A stretch of DNA of 64,000 nucleotides, taken from contig QZKJ01000014.1 in assembly GCA_003605035.1 (NCBI GenBank), positions 1-64,000 on the forward strand, read 5' to 3'. This DNA comes from Desulfurivibrio sp. GTDB lineage: Bacteria; Desulfobacterota; Desulfobulbia; Desulfobulbales; SURF-16. A program made the translations under genes and the position numbers. This document shows, piece after piece, positions 20,511 through 30,917 of the stretch (position 1 is its first letter; each line of letters starts with the position of its first letter). The notes under the pieces are model-generated. The model was not told the DNA's origin. It saw nothing but the letters and a program-made list of their open reading frames with translations, and made no database searches.

Positions 20511-22448
20511 CTAGTCGAATTCGATTCTGAAGCGGTAGACGTCCTCTTCGCGCTGGCTTTCCACCTTGAAAGTGGAATTATTGAAGATGGCCTGCATCCG
20601 CTGGTTCTCCCGCAAAACCTCCGCGGTAAAGCCGGCAATGCCGCTGCGTTTGGCCAGGGCCGCCAGATACTTGAAGAGAAAGGTGCCGATATGGCGGTTC
20701 TGCCACTGATCGTGGACCACAAAGGCCACCTCCGCCCGGTTGGTCAGCTCATCCAGGTAGTAGCGGCCGATGGCGATGATTTCCTCCCCGTGGGCCGCGG
20801 GAACCGTGGCCACGATGGCCACATCCTTGCGGTGATCCACGTAGACGAAGTTCTGGATCTGACTCAGGGCAAAGCGCTTGAAGTGGGTCATGAAGCGGTA
20901 ATAGATGGTTTCCTGGGAAAGGGCGTAGAGCAGGTCGCGCATGGCCGGCAGATCGGTGGGATGGACATGGCGGAAATTGATCTGGGTGCCGTCATCAAGC
21001 AGCACCGAGGTCTTGACCTCCTGGGAGGCCACCATGAAATGGCCCTCCACATCAGACATCTCCTGGCGGATGTATCTGGCCTCGATGGCCTCCTTCAGCA
21101 GCTGCTCCCGGAAACGGGGATGGGCGATGCTGATCAGCGCCAGGCACCGCTCCTGCACGCTTTTGCCATGCAGATAGGCGATGCCGTATTCGGTGATGAC
21201 GTAATGCACCTCGCCGCGGGAGGTGACCACCCCGCCGCCGGCGGCGAGCCGGGTGACGATGCGGGACACCGTGTCGTCAAGGGCCGTGGACGGCATGGCG
21301 ATAATGGCCTTGCCGCCCTTTGAACGGGCCGCGCCGCGGTTGAAATCAACCTGGCCGCCGATGCCGGAATAGAACTTCGAGCCCAGGGAGTCGGCGCATA
21401 CCTGGCCGGTGAGGTCAACCTCCAGGGCCATATTGATGGCCACCATCTTATGCTGCCTGCCGATGATAAAGGGGTCATTGACATATTCGGTGGGCCGGAA
21501 ACAGAAGAGCGGGTTGTTGTCCACATAGTCATAGAGCTTTTGCGTGCCCATGCAGAAGCTGGTGACGATCCTGCCGGCATCCAGGGTCTTCCTCCTGCCG
21601 GTGACCGCGCCGGAGGCAACCAGCTCGATGATGCCGTCGCTCAGCATCTCCGTATGGATGCCCAGGTCCTTCTTGTCCTTGAGAAATTCCACCAGGGCCT
21701 GGGGAATGGTGCCGATGCCGAATTCCACCGTGGAGCCGTCCTCCACCAGCGAGGCGATATAGCCGCCGATCTTTCTGGTCACCTCGTTGGGTGGACCGGT
21801 CCGCCGCTCGATCAGAGGGGTGGCCAGGGGAACCAGGATGTCGAGATCATTGACGTCAAGGAAGGAATCGCCCAGGGTCCTGGGCATCAGGGGATTTACC
21901 TGGGCGATGACCAGTGAGCCGTTTTCCGCCGCGCTCTTGACGATATCAACCGACACCCCCAGGCTGACCTTGCCCCGCAGGTCCGGCGGCGTCACCTGGA
22001 GCAGGACCACATCCAGGGGAATCTGGCCGGAGCTGAAGATCGCGGGGATATCGGAGAGCAGCATGGGGGTGTAATGGCCCAGCCCCTCCTGAATATGACA
22101 GCGCACATTGGCGCCGATGAAAAAGCTGTTGACGGAAAAACAATCGGCCAGACGCCTGCAGGCATAAGGGGCCTCGCCTTTGGTGATCAGGTGGATGATC
22201 TCCACATCCGCCAGTTCGCCCGCCCGGTCGGTCAAGGCCTTGACCAGTTCCACCGGTTCGCCGCAGCCGGTGCCGATAAAGACCCGCTGCCCGTGCTTCA
22301 CATGGGAGACCGCCTTTTTCGGGGTGGCCAGCATGTCGCTGTAGCGGTTCCGCCAGTCAGGATCAAAGGCGGCATTTTCCGCGTTCAGCACAGGCTCTCC
22401 CTTTTTTCCCTGGGTTGCCGCGGCAGCTGCCGGCAGAGGAGGATACAT
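20511..22448 (-). CDS. acetyl-CoA hydrolase/transferase fused to C-terminal GNAT acetyltransferase
   Basis: RVFIGTGCGEPVELV...GVGGQVDF-like GIGGQVDFNRGA, YVITEYGIAYLHGKS; C-terminal GNAT-like AEVAFVVHDQWQNRHIGTFLFKYLAALAKRSG. Confidence 0.9.
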   Translation of the reverse strand: MYPPLPAAAAATQGKKGEPVLNAENAAFDPDWRNRYSDMLATPKKAVSHVKHGQRVFIGTGCGEPVELVKALTDRAGELADVEIIHLITKGEAPYACRRLADCFSVNSFFIGANVRCHIQEGLGHYTPMLLSDIPAIFSSGQIPLDVVLLQVTPPDLRGKVSLGVSVDIVKSAAENGSLVIAQVNPLMPRTLGDSFLDVNDLDILVPLATPLIERRTGPPNEVTRKIGGYIASLVEDGSTVEFGIGTIPQALVEFLKDKKDLGIHTEMLSDGIIELVASGAVTGRRKTLDAGRIVTSFCMGTQKLYDYVDNNPLFCFRPTEYVNDPFIIGRQHKMVAINMALEVDLTGQVCADSLGSKFYSGIGGQVDFNRGAARSKGGKAIIAMPSTALDDTVSRIVTRLAAGGGVVTSRGEVHYVITEYGIAYLHGKSVQERCLALISIAHPRFREQLLKEAIEARYIRQEMSDVEGHFMVASQEVKTSVLLDDGTQINFRHVHPTDLPAMRDLLYALSQETIYYRFMTHFKRFALSQIQNFVYVDHRKDVAIVATVPAAHGEEIIAIGRYYLDELTNRAEVAFVVHDQWQNRHIGTFLFKYLAALAKRSGIAGFTAEVLRENQRMQAIFNNSTFKVESQREEDVYRFRIEFD

Positions 22449-22463
22449 GGCGGACCGTCCTGA

Positions 22464-23141
22464 TCAGGCATGGGGTTTGGGCAGAATATCCTGCAGATCA
22501 GGGATCATGACGGTCATGCCGATCTCTTTGAGGGCCTTATGCACCATGCCGATGTTGAAGGTATGCACCCGCAGATAGATGATCTTCCTGCCGCCGTCCT
22601 CGCCCTGCACCCTGGTCAGCCGCGAGAAGCGGATTTCCCGTTCCTCCAGCACCCGGACGATTCTGGTCAGCGGTTTGGGCCTGCCGTCGTCTTCCACGGC
22701 GATCAGGGCGGAACCGCGCTCGCCGATGCCATAGAGTTTCTTATAGGCTGCCATCAGGTCCTGCACGGAAAAGACGCCGATCACCTGCTGCTCATCATCA
22801 ACCACCGGCAGCATGCCGATCTTTTCCTTGGACAGGAAATAGAGGCCGTCATCCAGGGTGGAAAGCGGGGTAATGGCAATGATGTTCCTGGACATGATGG
22901 ATCTGACCTCGGTTCTGGCCACATTCTCCAGGATGGCCAGTCTCTTGTCCTCGGGCAGCAGAGAGGAGGGATAGGCGGAACGTAGATCCCGGTCGGTGAT
23001 CATGCCGATCAGCCGCTGCTCTTCATCCACCACCGGCAGGTGCCTGAACTTGCGGGTATTCATGATTTCCCGGACCGCGGGCAGCAGCGTGTCCGGTGAA
23101 ACAGTCACAGCCGGCGAGGTCATATGGCGCGCGATATACAT
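22464..23141 (-). CDS. CBS-domain protein with C-terminal ACT-like region (AcuB-like)
   Basis: Two CBS motifs (LIGMITDRDLRSA, VIGVFSVQDLMAAY) followed by an ACT-like segment. Confidence 0.85.
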   Translation of the reverse strand: MYIARHMTSPAVTVSPDTLLPAVREIMNTRKFRHLPVVDEEQRLIGMITDRDLRSAYPSSLLPEDKRLAILENVARTEVRSIMSRNIIAITPLSTLDDGLYFLSKEKIGMLPVVDDEQQVIGVFSVQDLMAAYKKLYGIGERGSALIAVEDDGRPKPLTRIVRVLEEREIRFSRLTRVQGEDGGRKIIYLRVHTFNIGMVHKALKEIGMTVMIPDLQDILPKPHA

Positions 23142-23144
23142 GGT

Positions 23145-24119
23145 CTACTCCTTTACTGATAACTTGGCCAGGCCAAGAAGATAACGTTCCACGCTGGCGG
23201 CCAGGGCTTCAAGATGATAGCCCCCCTCCAGGATTGACAGCAGCTTGCCCTGGCAGTGCCTGGCAGCCAGGGCAGCCATCCTCTCGCCGATTACGCCGTA
23301 AAGCTCCGTGCTGTAGGACAGGCCTGACATGTCATCAAGCACATGGCCGTCAAAACCGGCGGAAACGATGATCCGCTCGGGCTGGAACAAATCCAGGGCG
23401 GGCTCCACGAATCTGCTCAGGGCGCGGAGAAACATGCCGTCGTCGGCGCCGGGCGGCAGGGGGATGTTCAGGGTGGCGCCCACCCCCGGCCCCAGTCCTT
23501 TTTCCTCGGCATAGCCGGTGCCCGGGAAACTGAAAGTGGGATGCTCATGGATGCTGATGTAAAAAACATCAGGGTCCTCCTCAAAGGCATCCTGGATGCC
23601 GTTGCCGTGATGGGCGTCCCAGTCGATGACGGCAATTTTCCGCCGGCCGTAACGCCGCTGCCAGTACCTGGCGGCCACCACCGCATTATTGACGAAACAG
23701 AAGCCCAGGGCCATGGCTTTTTCCGCGTGATGGCCCGGCGGCCGGATGCTGCAGAAGACCAGGTCGCTGCCCTGTTCCTCCAGCCAGTCGATGCCGGTCA
23801 GACAACCGCCGGCCGCCAGCTGAATCGCCTCAAAGGATTCAAAACAGATCTGGTTGTCCTGATGGTCGATATAGGTCTGCCCCCGCAGGGCCGTTTCTTC
23901 CAGGCGGAAAAGATAGGACTCCGCATGATAGACCAGAATGTCCTGACGCAGCGCTTTCCTGGCGATTTTCTCCGTGATGTGCGGGGCAAGGGGACTTTCC
24001 CTGAGCAGCCGGTCAATGAACCGCAGCCGGTCAGGGCTTTCCGGGTGGTCGCCGCCACCTGTGTCATGCTCCAGGTAATGCGGATGACTGATGATGGTCA
24101 GAGGTCTGAATTGCGTCAT
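23145..24119 (-). CDS. histone deacetylase / AcuC-like family protein
   Basis: RPPGHHAEKAMALGFCFVNNAVVAARY, DWDAHHGNGIQDAF, SAGFDGHVLDD. Confidence 0.93.
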   Translation of the reverse strand: MTQFRPLTIISHPHYLEHDTGGGDHPESPDRLRFIDRLLRESPLAPHITEKIARKALRQDILVYHAESYLFRLEETALRGQTYIDHQDNQICFESFEAIQLAAGGCLTGIDWLEEQGSDLVFCSIRPPGHHAEKAMALGFCFVNNAVVAARYWQRRYGRRKIAVIDWDAHHGNGIQDAFEEDPDVFYISIHEHPTFSFPGTGYAEEKGLGPGVGATLNIPLPPGADDGMFLRALSRFVEPALDLFQPERIIVSAGFDGHVLDDMSGLSYSTELYGVIGERMAALAARHCQGKLLSILEGGYHLEALAASVERYLLGLAKLSVKE

Positions 24120-24592
24120 TTACGGGGAAAAGAAAATATTCATGTCGATTAGGTATCACTACCTACGTCACAGCCTGATTTATCTGCAAATAGGATTTTT
24201 GTCAACCACAACCATGCGGTCCTGCGAAAAACCCTGATTGCCGCCTGTTGGTGCTCAAGGGCCGGGGCCGGAGCGGCGATGCTTTTTTGCGGCATTAATC
24301 CCACAGGATCAATTGACAACTGCAGCGGCACGCGATAATGTACCGGCCAATGGCGAGCCATGGCAACCTCCTCTGTTTTTTCCAGGAGTATCAGACAGCT
24401 GGCTCTTTTCCGCCAATTTATTATTTACCTGCCCCGCAGAGCAGCGCAGCGCAATTTCCGGTCAACGGCTTGCCGGCCAGGGCTTGTTCGCCAAGAAGCT
24501 CTTCATAGACGCTGCCCAGCAGGGTGAAAGGAAAACCCATCACCAGAAAATAGCGACACATCGAGAAATGATGAAGCAGGAGCAGAACAGTC

Positions 24593-26950
24593 ATGAATCG
24601 AAACTGCCAGGCAGACAGGACCAATTTTCTTTTCATCCATGTCAATGAATGGGCCACCATCGACTCCCCGGACACCATTCCCATCTCCCAGGCCTACGCC
24701 CTGGCCGCTCTCAGAAAGCACGGCCGGCGCGGCGCCATCCTCGGCGACTACAAGGGCAGCCCGCTTGCGCCGCAACTCCTGCGCGACACGCTCGACTCGG
24801 AAAAACCTGATGTGCTCGGTTTTTCGGTTTACGACGAAAACATCAACCGGGTGCTGGTCTGGGCCCGTTATGCCAAACAGCTGCGGCCCGACCTGCTGGT
24901 GATCCTGGGCGGTCCCCAGATCACCTTCATGCCCGGCGAGGCCCTGCTGCAGATGAAGGATGTCGACATCCTCTGCCGGGGGGAAGGCGAAACCGTGCTG
25001 CCCGCCCTTGGCCGGGCGCTGGAGGATGGCCTGCCGCTCTCCGGGGTGGCGGGCATCACCTTCCTGGAGCAGGGTAAGGTCATTGACACCCCGGCGGCGC
25101 AGATGGTGGAAGACCTCGACAGCATGCCTTCCCCCTACCTGGAAGGACTCATCGACACGAGCGGCAAGAGCCGGGTCATCCTCCTCACCTCCCGCGGCTG
25201 CACCTCGCCCTGTACCTTCTGTTACACCACCCGGGCCAGCAATAAAAGGGTGCGGTTTCATTCCCTTGACCGGGTCGCTGCCGAAATCAACTATCTGCAG
25301 GCCAGGGGCATCAACGATTTCTGGTTTGCCGACCCCAACTTCGCCTTCTCCCGCAGCCGGCTGGTCGCCCTCCTGGAGAAAATCATCGCCGACTGCCGGC
25401 CTCTCACCTTCTGGTGCCAGACCAGATACAATCTCATGGATAACGAGCTGCTGGCGCTGCTCAAAAAGGCGGGGGCCCACACCATTGCCTTCGGGCTGGA
25501 ATCCGCCGATGACGGGGTGCTGAGCAGAATCAGGAAGGGGCTGGAGCCGGAAAAACTGGCCAGGGTTATCGGTGAGGTCCAGCAGGCCGGCCTCAATGTG
25601 GAACTTTTCACCCTGTTCGGCCTGCCGGGGGAAACGTTCGCCCAGGCCCAGAAAACCCTGGATTTCGTCAAGGCCAACAGGGTAGCCATCAGCGGCAACT
25701 CCATCTCCCAGCAGCTGCATCTCTTCTTCGGCGTCCCCATCCTTGACGACCATGGCGCCCACGGCATCAAGCCGCTGGCCGTGACCAAACCCGCCTACTT
25801 GAGCATCTGCCGCGATTTCGCCACCGACGCCATGAGCGAGGAGGAAATCCGTCGGATGAGCATGCTGTGGCGCCTGAACCGCCAGGATTTTCAGGAAAAC
25901 ATTGCCGAGGCAACCAATCTCTTTGAGGTGGCTGGCTTCATCACCGCAAACCTGGAGGCCCTGTCCTGCCGGCCCGAGGCCCTGCTCATGCTGGCGCAGA
26001 TCTATCTCCAGTTGGAGGAATTTCCCGCGGCCCATCAGTGCCTGATGCAGCTCAAGGAAAAATTCCCCCATGATCCCGCAGTGCAGCATTTTCTGGCCGG
26101 ACCATTTACCGGTTACCGCTCCAGACGCCGCGGCATTGCCGCGGACGGCTGCAAGGTGATCTACGACTGCAAGGGAATCGTCAACGGCCAGGTGGCGCCG
26201 GCCACCGAGGCCTACTATCGGGACGCCGTGCTGGGCAGCGGCGGGCTGCTGCCTGATTTCGAGGCCGGGCTGCTGGGCATGAAGGCGGGCCGGGTGAGCC
26301 AGTATCCGGTCAGCTTCCCCGCTGATTACGGCCACAGTGAACTGGCCGGCCGGACCGTCCTGTTTCAGGTCTTTCTCCATCAGGTGCTGGAGCCGGTCAG
26401 CCTGGAGCATCCGGAGGCGCTGCTGGATAACCCGCCCCGGAATATTTACCGCTTCAACGACCTGGAAGGCCTGCGCAAACAGAATGAAAACCTTTATTAT
26501 CTTGTCCTGAAGGACACCCTGCCGCAGAAACTCATGCAGGAGATGACCGACTTTCTCAGTCTGATCAATTTTTACCTGAAACTGGGCTTCCGGCAGCAGG
26601 CGGAGCAGCTGCTTGACATGCTGCCCCGCAACGGCGCCACCCTGGAACATGCCGGCCGGATACTGCTGGCCAACGGCTGGCCGGAAATGGCCTATGAGAT
26701 GCTCGGCACCATGGCCCGCAGCAGCAATGAGGCGGCCACCAACTGCGCCAAGGCCCTGATCAAAATGAAACGTTTCGAGGAGGCGGAGAAGCTGGTCGGC
26801 TCGCCCTTACTTTCCCATGATATCCAGGCCCTGGACCTGCGGGTCGGCCTCGCCTCCCTCAGACGGCAGCCTCTGGATGTCTACCTGGCCAGAATGGCTG
26901 ATCTGCTCGACCAGCAGATCAGCTACATGCAGGGTGGCAGCGCCGGATAA
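24593..26950 (+). CDS. B12-binding radical SAM protein with C-terminal trigger-factor/FKBP-like PPIase domain
   Basis: Radical SAM CTSPCTFCYTT; N-terminal cobalamin-binding-like region; GSGGLLPDFEAGLLGMKAGRVSQYPVSFPADYGHSELAGRTVLFQVFLHQV resembles the trigger factor PPIase domain. Confidence 0.88.
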   Translation: MNRNCQADRTNFLFIHVNEWATIDSPDTIPISQAYALAALRKHGRRGAILGDYKGSPLAPQLLRDTLDSEKPDVLGFSVYDENINRVLVWARYAKQLRPDLLVILGGPQITFMPGEALLQMKDVDILCRGEGETVLPALGRALEDGLPLSGVAGITFLEQGKVIDTPAAQMVEDLDSMPSPYLEGLIDTSGKSRVILLTSRGCTSPCTFCYTTRASNKRVRFHSLDRVAAEINYLQARGINDFWFADPNFAFSRSRLVALLEKIIADCRPLTFWCQTRYNLMDNELLALLKKAGAHTIAFGLESADDGVLSRIRKGLEPEKLARVIGEVQQAGLNVELFTLFGLPGETFAQAQKTLDFVKANRVAISGNSISQQLHLFFGVPILDDHGAHGIKPLAVTKPAYLSICRDFATDAMSEEEIRRMSMLWRLNRQDFQENIAEATNLFEVAGFITANLEALSCRPEALLMLAQIYLQLEEFPAAHQCLMQLKEKFPHDPAVQHFLAGPFTGYRSRRRGIAADGCKVIYDCKGIVNGQVAPATEAYYRDAVLGSGGLLPDFEAGLLGMKAGRVSQYPVSFPADYGHSELAGRTVLFQVFLHQVLEPVSLEHPEALLDNPPRNIYRFNDLEGLRKQNENLYYLVLKDTLPQKLMQEMTDFLSLINFYLKLGFRQQAEQLLDMLPRNGATLEHAGRILLANGWPEMAYEMLGTMARSSNEAATNCAKALIKMKRFEEAEKLVGSPLLSHDIQALDLRVGLASLRRQPLDVYLARMADLLDQQISYMQGGSAG

Positions 26951-27064
26951 ACGCCTGCCGCCATAAAGCGATGCGGAAAAAAAATAACCGGGTGCATGCA
27001 GCATCGAGGAGACAGGAGGGAATACCGCTGCTTCGGCAAAATAAACCAGGCCGGCAAGTTTGCC

Positions 27065-28732
27065 CTAAAAATCCTCAAAATTATCCGGTTCAGCACTATC
27101 CCGCTTTAATTCCAGTTTTTTTGGTGCGGCAATGAGCTTCTCCCGTTTGCGGAGAGCCTGGGCCGGCGGGGAGGCGGCGGCTTTTTTTGCCGCAGGTTTT
27201 GCCAGCGGGGCCGCGGCAGCCGGCTCGCCGTTCCTGTCCCCTCCTTTAAGTAAACCGAGCAGTTGCCGCACCACACCCTTCATATTGCCGGACTGCATTT
27301 CCATCTGTTCCGATGTCGCGGCGCACTGCTCCGCATTGGCCGCATTCTGCTGGATAACCTTGTCCATTTCCGTCACGGCGGAGTTGATCTGATCGATCCC
27401 TTTGGCCTGCTCACCGGAGGCTGAGGCGATTTCAGCCACCAACTGACTCACCTTGCCGACACTGGTGGACACCTCGGCAAAGGAACTGTTTGTGGCGCCG
27501 ACAAGATTCTTGCCATCCTTCACCTTGTTCACCGTCGCCTCAATCAGCCCGGCGGTATCCCTGGCCGCGTTGGCGGCCCGCAGGGCGAGATTGCGTACCT
27601 CATCGGCCACCACGGCAAAACCCGCACCCGCCTCCCCGGCCCGGGCCGCTTCCACCGCCGCATTAAGGGCCAGCAGGTTGGTCTGGAAGGCGATCTCATC
27701 GATGGTCTTAATGATTTTCGAGGTTTCCGCGCTGGCCCTGGAGATCTCCTCCATGGAATCACTCAGTTTACCCATGGAATCATTGGCCTTGGCCACCCGC
27801 TCACCTGCCTCCCGGGTAAAACTGTCGGCCTGCTGGGCATTTTCCGCGTTGCGTCTGGTCATGGAGGACATCTCCTCCAGGGAGGCCGAGGTCTCCTCGA
27901 TGGAGGCCGCCTGCTCTGACGCGCCCTCTGCCATGGCGAGACTGGCGCTGTTTAACTGCCTGGCGGAAACGGTTACCAGCTCCGCGCCGTCATTGAGGCT
28001 GTTGATTTCCACCACCACCGGCTTCACCACGGCATGGCTGACAAACACATAGACAATGCCGATCAGCAGGAAGATGGCGCACAGAAACAGCGACGTGATA
28101 ACCGCGGCATCGATTTTCGCCGCGGCCACCATCTGCTGCAGCGGCATATAGGCATTCAGGGTGCCCAGCAGGATGTGGCGGTTCATGTCGGTCTGGTCGT
28201 TTTCCACCTTGGAAAAATGACATTCGGCGCAGCCGATGAACACGTCACTCCACAGGGGAACCGCCACCCGCAGGAAACCGTCCTCAATCTTTTCGAATTT
28301 AGCGTCACCCTTCAGCAGGGCGCTGCCGGCCTCGGTTTCAAAAGGTATCTCTATTTTCGTATTGTCGCCGCCCAGCGGCGCATACTTGAAGAGCTCCTTA
28401 TCGCCGATCAGCCGCACCCGCGGCTTACCCGCCCCATGATCATGAATGACCGCCTGGTCCACGGCAAAGATGGTACGGTTCCAGTCATCCAGGATCTTCT
28501 GCCTCTCAGCGGGATTTCCCTGGGTGCGCAGAAAGTCCTCATGAAACCTGACCGTTGACACCATGAACATCTGCACGGTTCTGGCCAGCAGATCATCGGC
28601 GTTGTGACGGGCATCAACCTGGGCTGCATTGATGTTGCGCTGGTACATGAAAAAAGCAAAAAAACAGGCTGAGACAACTCCGATGACAATCATGATGCCG
28701 GAAATTTTCATTCTGAGTGACATCTTTTTCAT
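27065..28732 (-). CDS. methyl-accepting chemotaxis protein with heme c motif in the sensor domain
   Basis: Signalling hairpin [55 protein letters not shown]; periplasmic GCAECHFSK (CxxCH). Confidence 0.95.
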   Translation of the reverse strand: MKKMSLRMKISGIMIVIGVVSACFFAFFMYQRNINAAQVDARHNADDLLARTVQMFMVSTVRFHEDFLRTQGNPAERQKILDDWNRTIFAVDQAVIHDHGAGKPRVRLIGDKELFKYAPLGGDNTKIEIPFETEAGSALLKGDAKFEKIEDGFLRVAVPLWSDVFIGCAECHFSKVENDQTDMNRHILLGTLNAYMPLQQMVAAAKIDAAVITSLFLCAIFLLIGIVYVFVSHAVVKPVVVEINSLNDGAELVTVSARQLNSASLAMAEGASEQAASIEETSASLEEMSSMTRRNAENAQQADSFTREAGERVAKANDSMGKLSDSMEEISRASAETSKIIKTIDEIAFQTNLLALNAAVEAARAGEAGAGFAVVADEVRNLALRAANAARDTAGLIEATVNKVKDGKNLVGATNSSFAEVSTSVGKVSQLVAEIASASGEQAKGIDQINSAVTEMDKVIQQNAANAEQCAATSEQMEMQSGNMKGVVRQLLGLLKGGDRNGEPAAAAPLAKPAAKKAAASPPAQALRKREKLIAAPKKLELKRDSAEPDNFEDF

Positions 28733-28826
28733 CTGCAGATTCTCCCTTGGAAGTGTTCCTCCCTTCCCTTGTATTTCAGGCTTCGAGATGCGTTATGGTA
28801 ACTTAACTTGGTATTTTCCGAGTCCA

Positions 28827-30917
28827 TTACTTGCCCGCCGCAGCAGGCGCCTCGGCAACGGGTCTGGGACTCCACTGTTTTGCGCCGGTGTCGTACTGAT
28901 AATGCATCTCCAGGGTAAATTTCTGCCGTCTGCTCTCTTCCAGACATTGCATCCTGAAGATGAGCAGGCGGCCCTCCTGCCGGACAAAGCTGATCCGCGG
29001 GTCCGACAGTTTCGAGCGGGCCGCGGAGGGGAAAAAGTCCTTGAAAATAGCTTCATATCTGCTGAGCAGAAAGGCGATCTTCTGCTGAATATCATCGAGA
29101 AACCGGTACCGGCCGATGCTTTCCGCCGCAGACTGCCTGGCTGCCGCAAATTCCCGGTCAGCCCCCAGCTGCCCGCGGTCAATGGCGTTGATCATTGCCT
29201 CGAGTTCCTTGACAGCCCGGCTGTAGTTCTCCTCCGCCACGTAGGCCGTTACCGCCCCCTCGCGAGCCTTGACCGTGGCCGTGACACTTTTCCTTCTGAT
29301 CATTTCCTGGCTGATATCCCGGGCGCCGCCGGCCGCCCTGGCGGCAGCCAGCAAGGCCTCGCTTTTCTGCAGATTGGCGCTGGCGGCATCCCACCTGCCC
29401 TGGCTGAAATCCTGCAGCCCCTCCTCATAGAAAAAATTAAACCTGGCCACATCGCGCTGCCCGGCGATTTTCGCGGCCTGCGGGGCCAGTTCTCCGCCCT
29501 GCCCCTGGGTCTGCTGCAGGGCGCTCTCATAACTGTCCGCCGCCTGCGACCATTGCCGGTCGGCAAAGAGCTGATCGCCCCGCGCGACAGCAGCGGCAAA
29601 AGCCACCTCGGTCATCATGGTCCGGATCTCGTTGCCGGCAGCCTCCTGCTGTTCATCCTGCGGCAGGCCGGCCAGAACCGCCATGGCCTCCTGCAGGTTG
29701 CCTTGCGCCTGCTCCCACTGGTGCCGGGACCTGAACTGCCTGGCTGCCTCCAGCCGCCCCTGCAGACGGCTCTTTGCTGACAGCGCCTCCAGCTGATCAA
29801 GGGGAAGCGGGGCCAGTTCACCAAGTGCCGCGGTTTTTTCCGCGGCCCGGGCATACGTCTGGTCAGACTCCTGCCACTTTCCGGCATCAGCCAGCTCCCG
29901 GGCCCTGGCCAGCAGTCCGTTCACCGCATTGATCTCCTGCAGCTGGCCGACCGAGATATATCTGCCCTTCACCAGTATCCTGCCCTGCAGCCCCTCTTTA
30001 AATTCCCGGGAGTCGGTCAGCTTCCCGACCTCCTGCAGCAGGGCCTGTTTTTCCCCTTTCTTGAGGAAACGGAGCTTGTCCAGCAGGACCTGGACCGCCT
30101 TTACCTGGGCCTCCGCCTCAGGGTAATTGCCTTCTTTGACCAGGGCAGCCACCCCGGCCCACTTCTGCACCGCGCCCTGATAATGGCGCAGATCAAGCAC
30201 CAGCAGGGCGCCTGCCGCAGCAGCGAGCAGCACAACCCCGCAGACTATTGTCAGCAGCAGTTTTCTGTTTAGGCCGGCCGGCATTTTGCCGGCAGCCGCC
30301 GCCCGCCCCGGTTTCTGCCGCCGGCCGGCTGCCGGGGCGCTGGCAGGCGGCGGCTGCCCCGCGGCGGCTGGCGTGGTCAGGTCCGGCGAAGACGCAGCCT
30401 GGTCAGCGGCAGCGGCGACACTTTGCTGCGGCTCCGGCGTCTGCAGGCTGAAATCTGCCCGGTCAAGGGGCAGCAGCTCCCCATGGGCCAGGGTCCATTC
30501 CAGCGCCTCCCGGTTGAAGACATCCTCCCTGCCGTAGGTTTGATAGCTAATCAACCTGCCGATATGCACAATGAGCTCAGCCAGGGAGTGGGAAGAATTC
30601 CAGAAATCCCCGATGCAGACCGCATCCGGATCAAAATCAGGGTGAAAAATGGGGGTAAGGGGTTTACAATTCGGCGGAAAATGGGGATAACCAAAGGGGA
30701 GAACAATACTCACCCGATGCTTGTCAACCATAACAGCCTGACCGCCGGCCACCTGGCTGATCCCTTTGACGCGATAGGTAATCTCGTAACTTTCCGGGGG
30801 ATTCCCTGCAGTGGCGGTTATCCGGATATAGGGAGAGGCGGAGAATCTGCTCTTTATCTCCTCAAATTCATTGGCGAGCTGGCTGCTGGATACGGACATG
30901 GGCGGAGAAAATCTCAC
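28827..30917 (-). CDS. E2/UBC-like N-terminal domain, single TM segment, long helical C-terminal region
   Basis: VLPFGYPHFPPNCKPLTPIFHPDFDPDAVCIGDFWNSSHSLAELIVHIGRLISYQTY...NREALEWTLAH matches E2 core layout (YPxxPP, HPx, Cys, W, late N-A); TM LLLTIVCGVVLLAAAAGALLVL. Confidence 0.8.
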   Translation of the reverse strand: MRFSPPMSVSSSQLANEFEEIKSRFSASPYIRITATAGNPPESYEITYRVKGISQVAGGQAVMVDKHRVSIVLPFGYPHFPPNCKPLTPIFHPDFDPDAVCIGDFWNSSHSLAELIVHIGRLISYQTYGREDVFNREALEWTLAHGELLPLDRADFSLQTPEPQQSVAAAADQAASSPDLTTPAAAGQPPPASAPAAGRRQKPGRAAAAGKMPAGLNRKLLLTIVCGVVLLAAAAGALLVLDLRHYQGAVQKWAGVAALVKEGNYPEAEAQVKAVQVLLDKLRFLKKGEKQALLQEVGKLTDSREFKEGLQGRILVKGRYISVGQLQEINAVNGLLARARELADAGKWQESDQTYARAAEKTAALGELAPLPLDQLEALSAKSRLQGRLEAARQFRSRHQWEQAQGNLQEAMAVLAGLPQDEQQEAAGNEIRTMMTEVAFAAAVARGDQLFADRQWSQAADSYESALQQTQGQGGELAPQAAKIAGQRDVARFNFFYEEGLQDFSQGRWDAASANLQKSEALLAAARAAGGARDISQEMIRRKSVTATVKAREGAVTAYVAEENYSRAVKELEAMINAIDRGQLGADREFAAARQSAAESIGRYRFLDDIQQKIAFLLSRYEAIFKDFFPSAARSKLSDPRISFVRQEGRLLIFRMQCLEESRRQKFTLEMHYQYDTGAKQWSPRPVAEAPAAAGK

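Noticed and set aside
24421-24684. 87-aa minus-strand ORF upstream of the radical SAM gene
   Set aside because: Overlaps the radical SAM start; no convincing RBS or family, although the hydrophobic stretch is noted.
24503-26650. 715-aa minus-strand ORF opposite the radical SAM gene
   Set aside because: Plus strand has intact radical SAM and PPIase motifs; antisense is compositionally biased.
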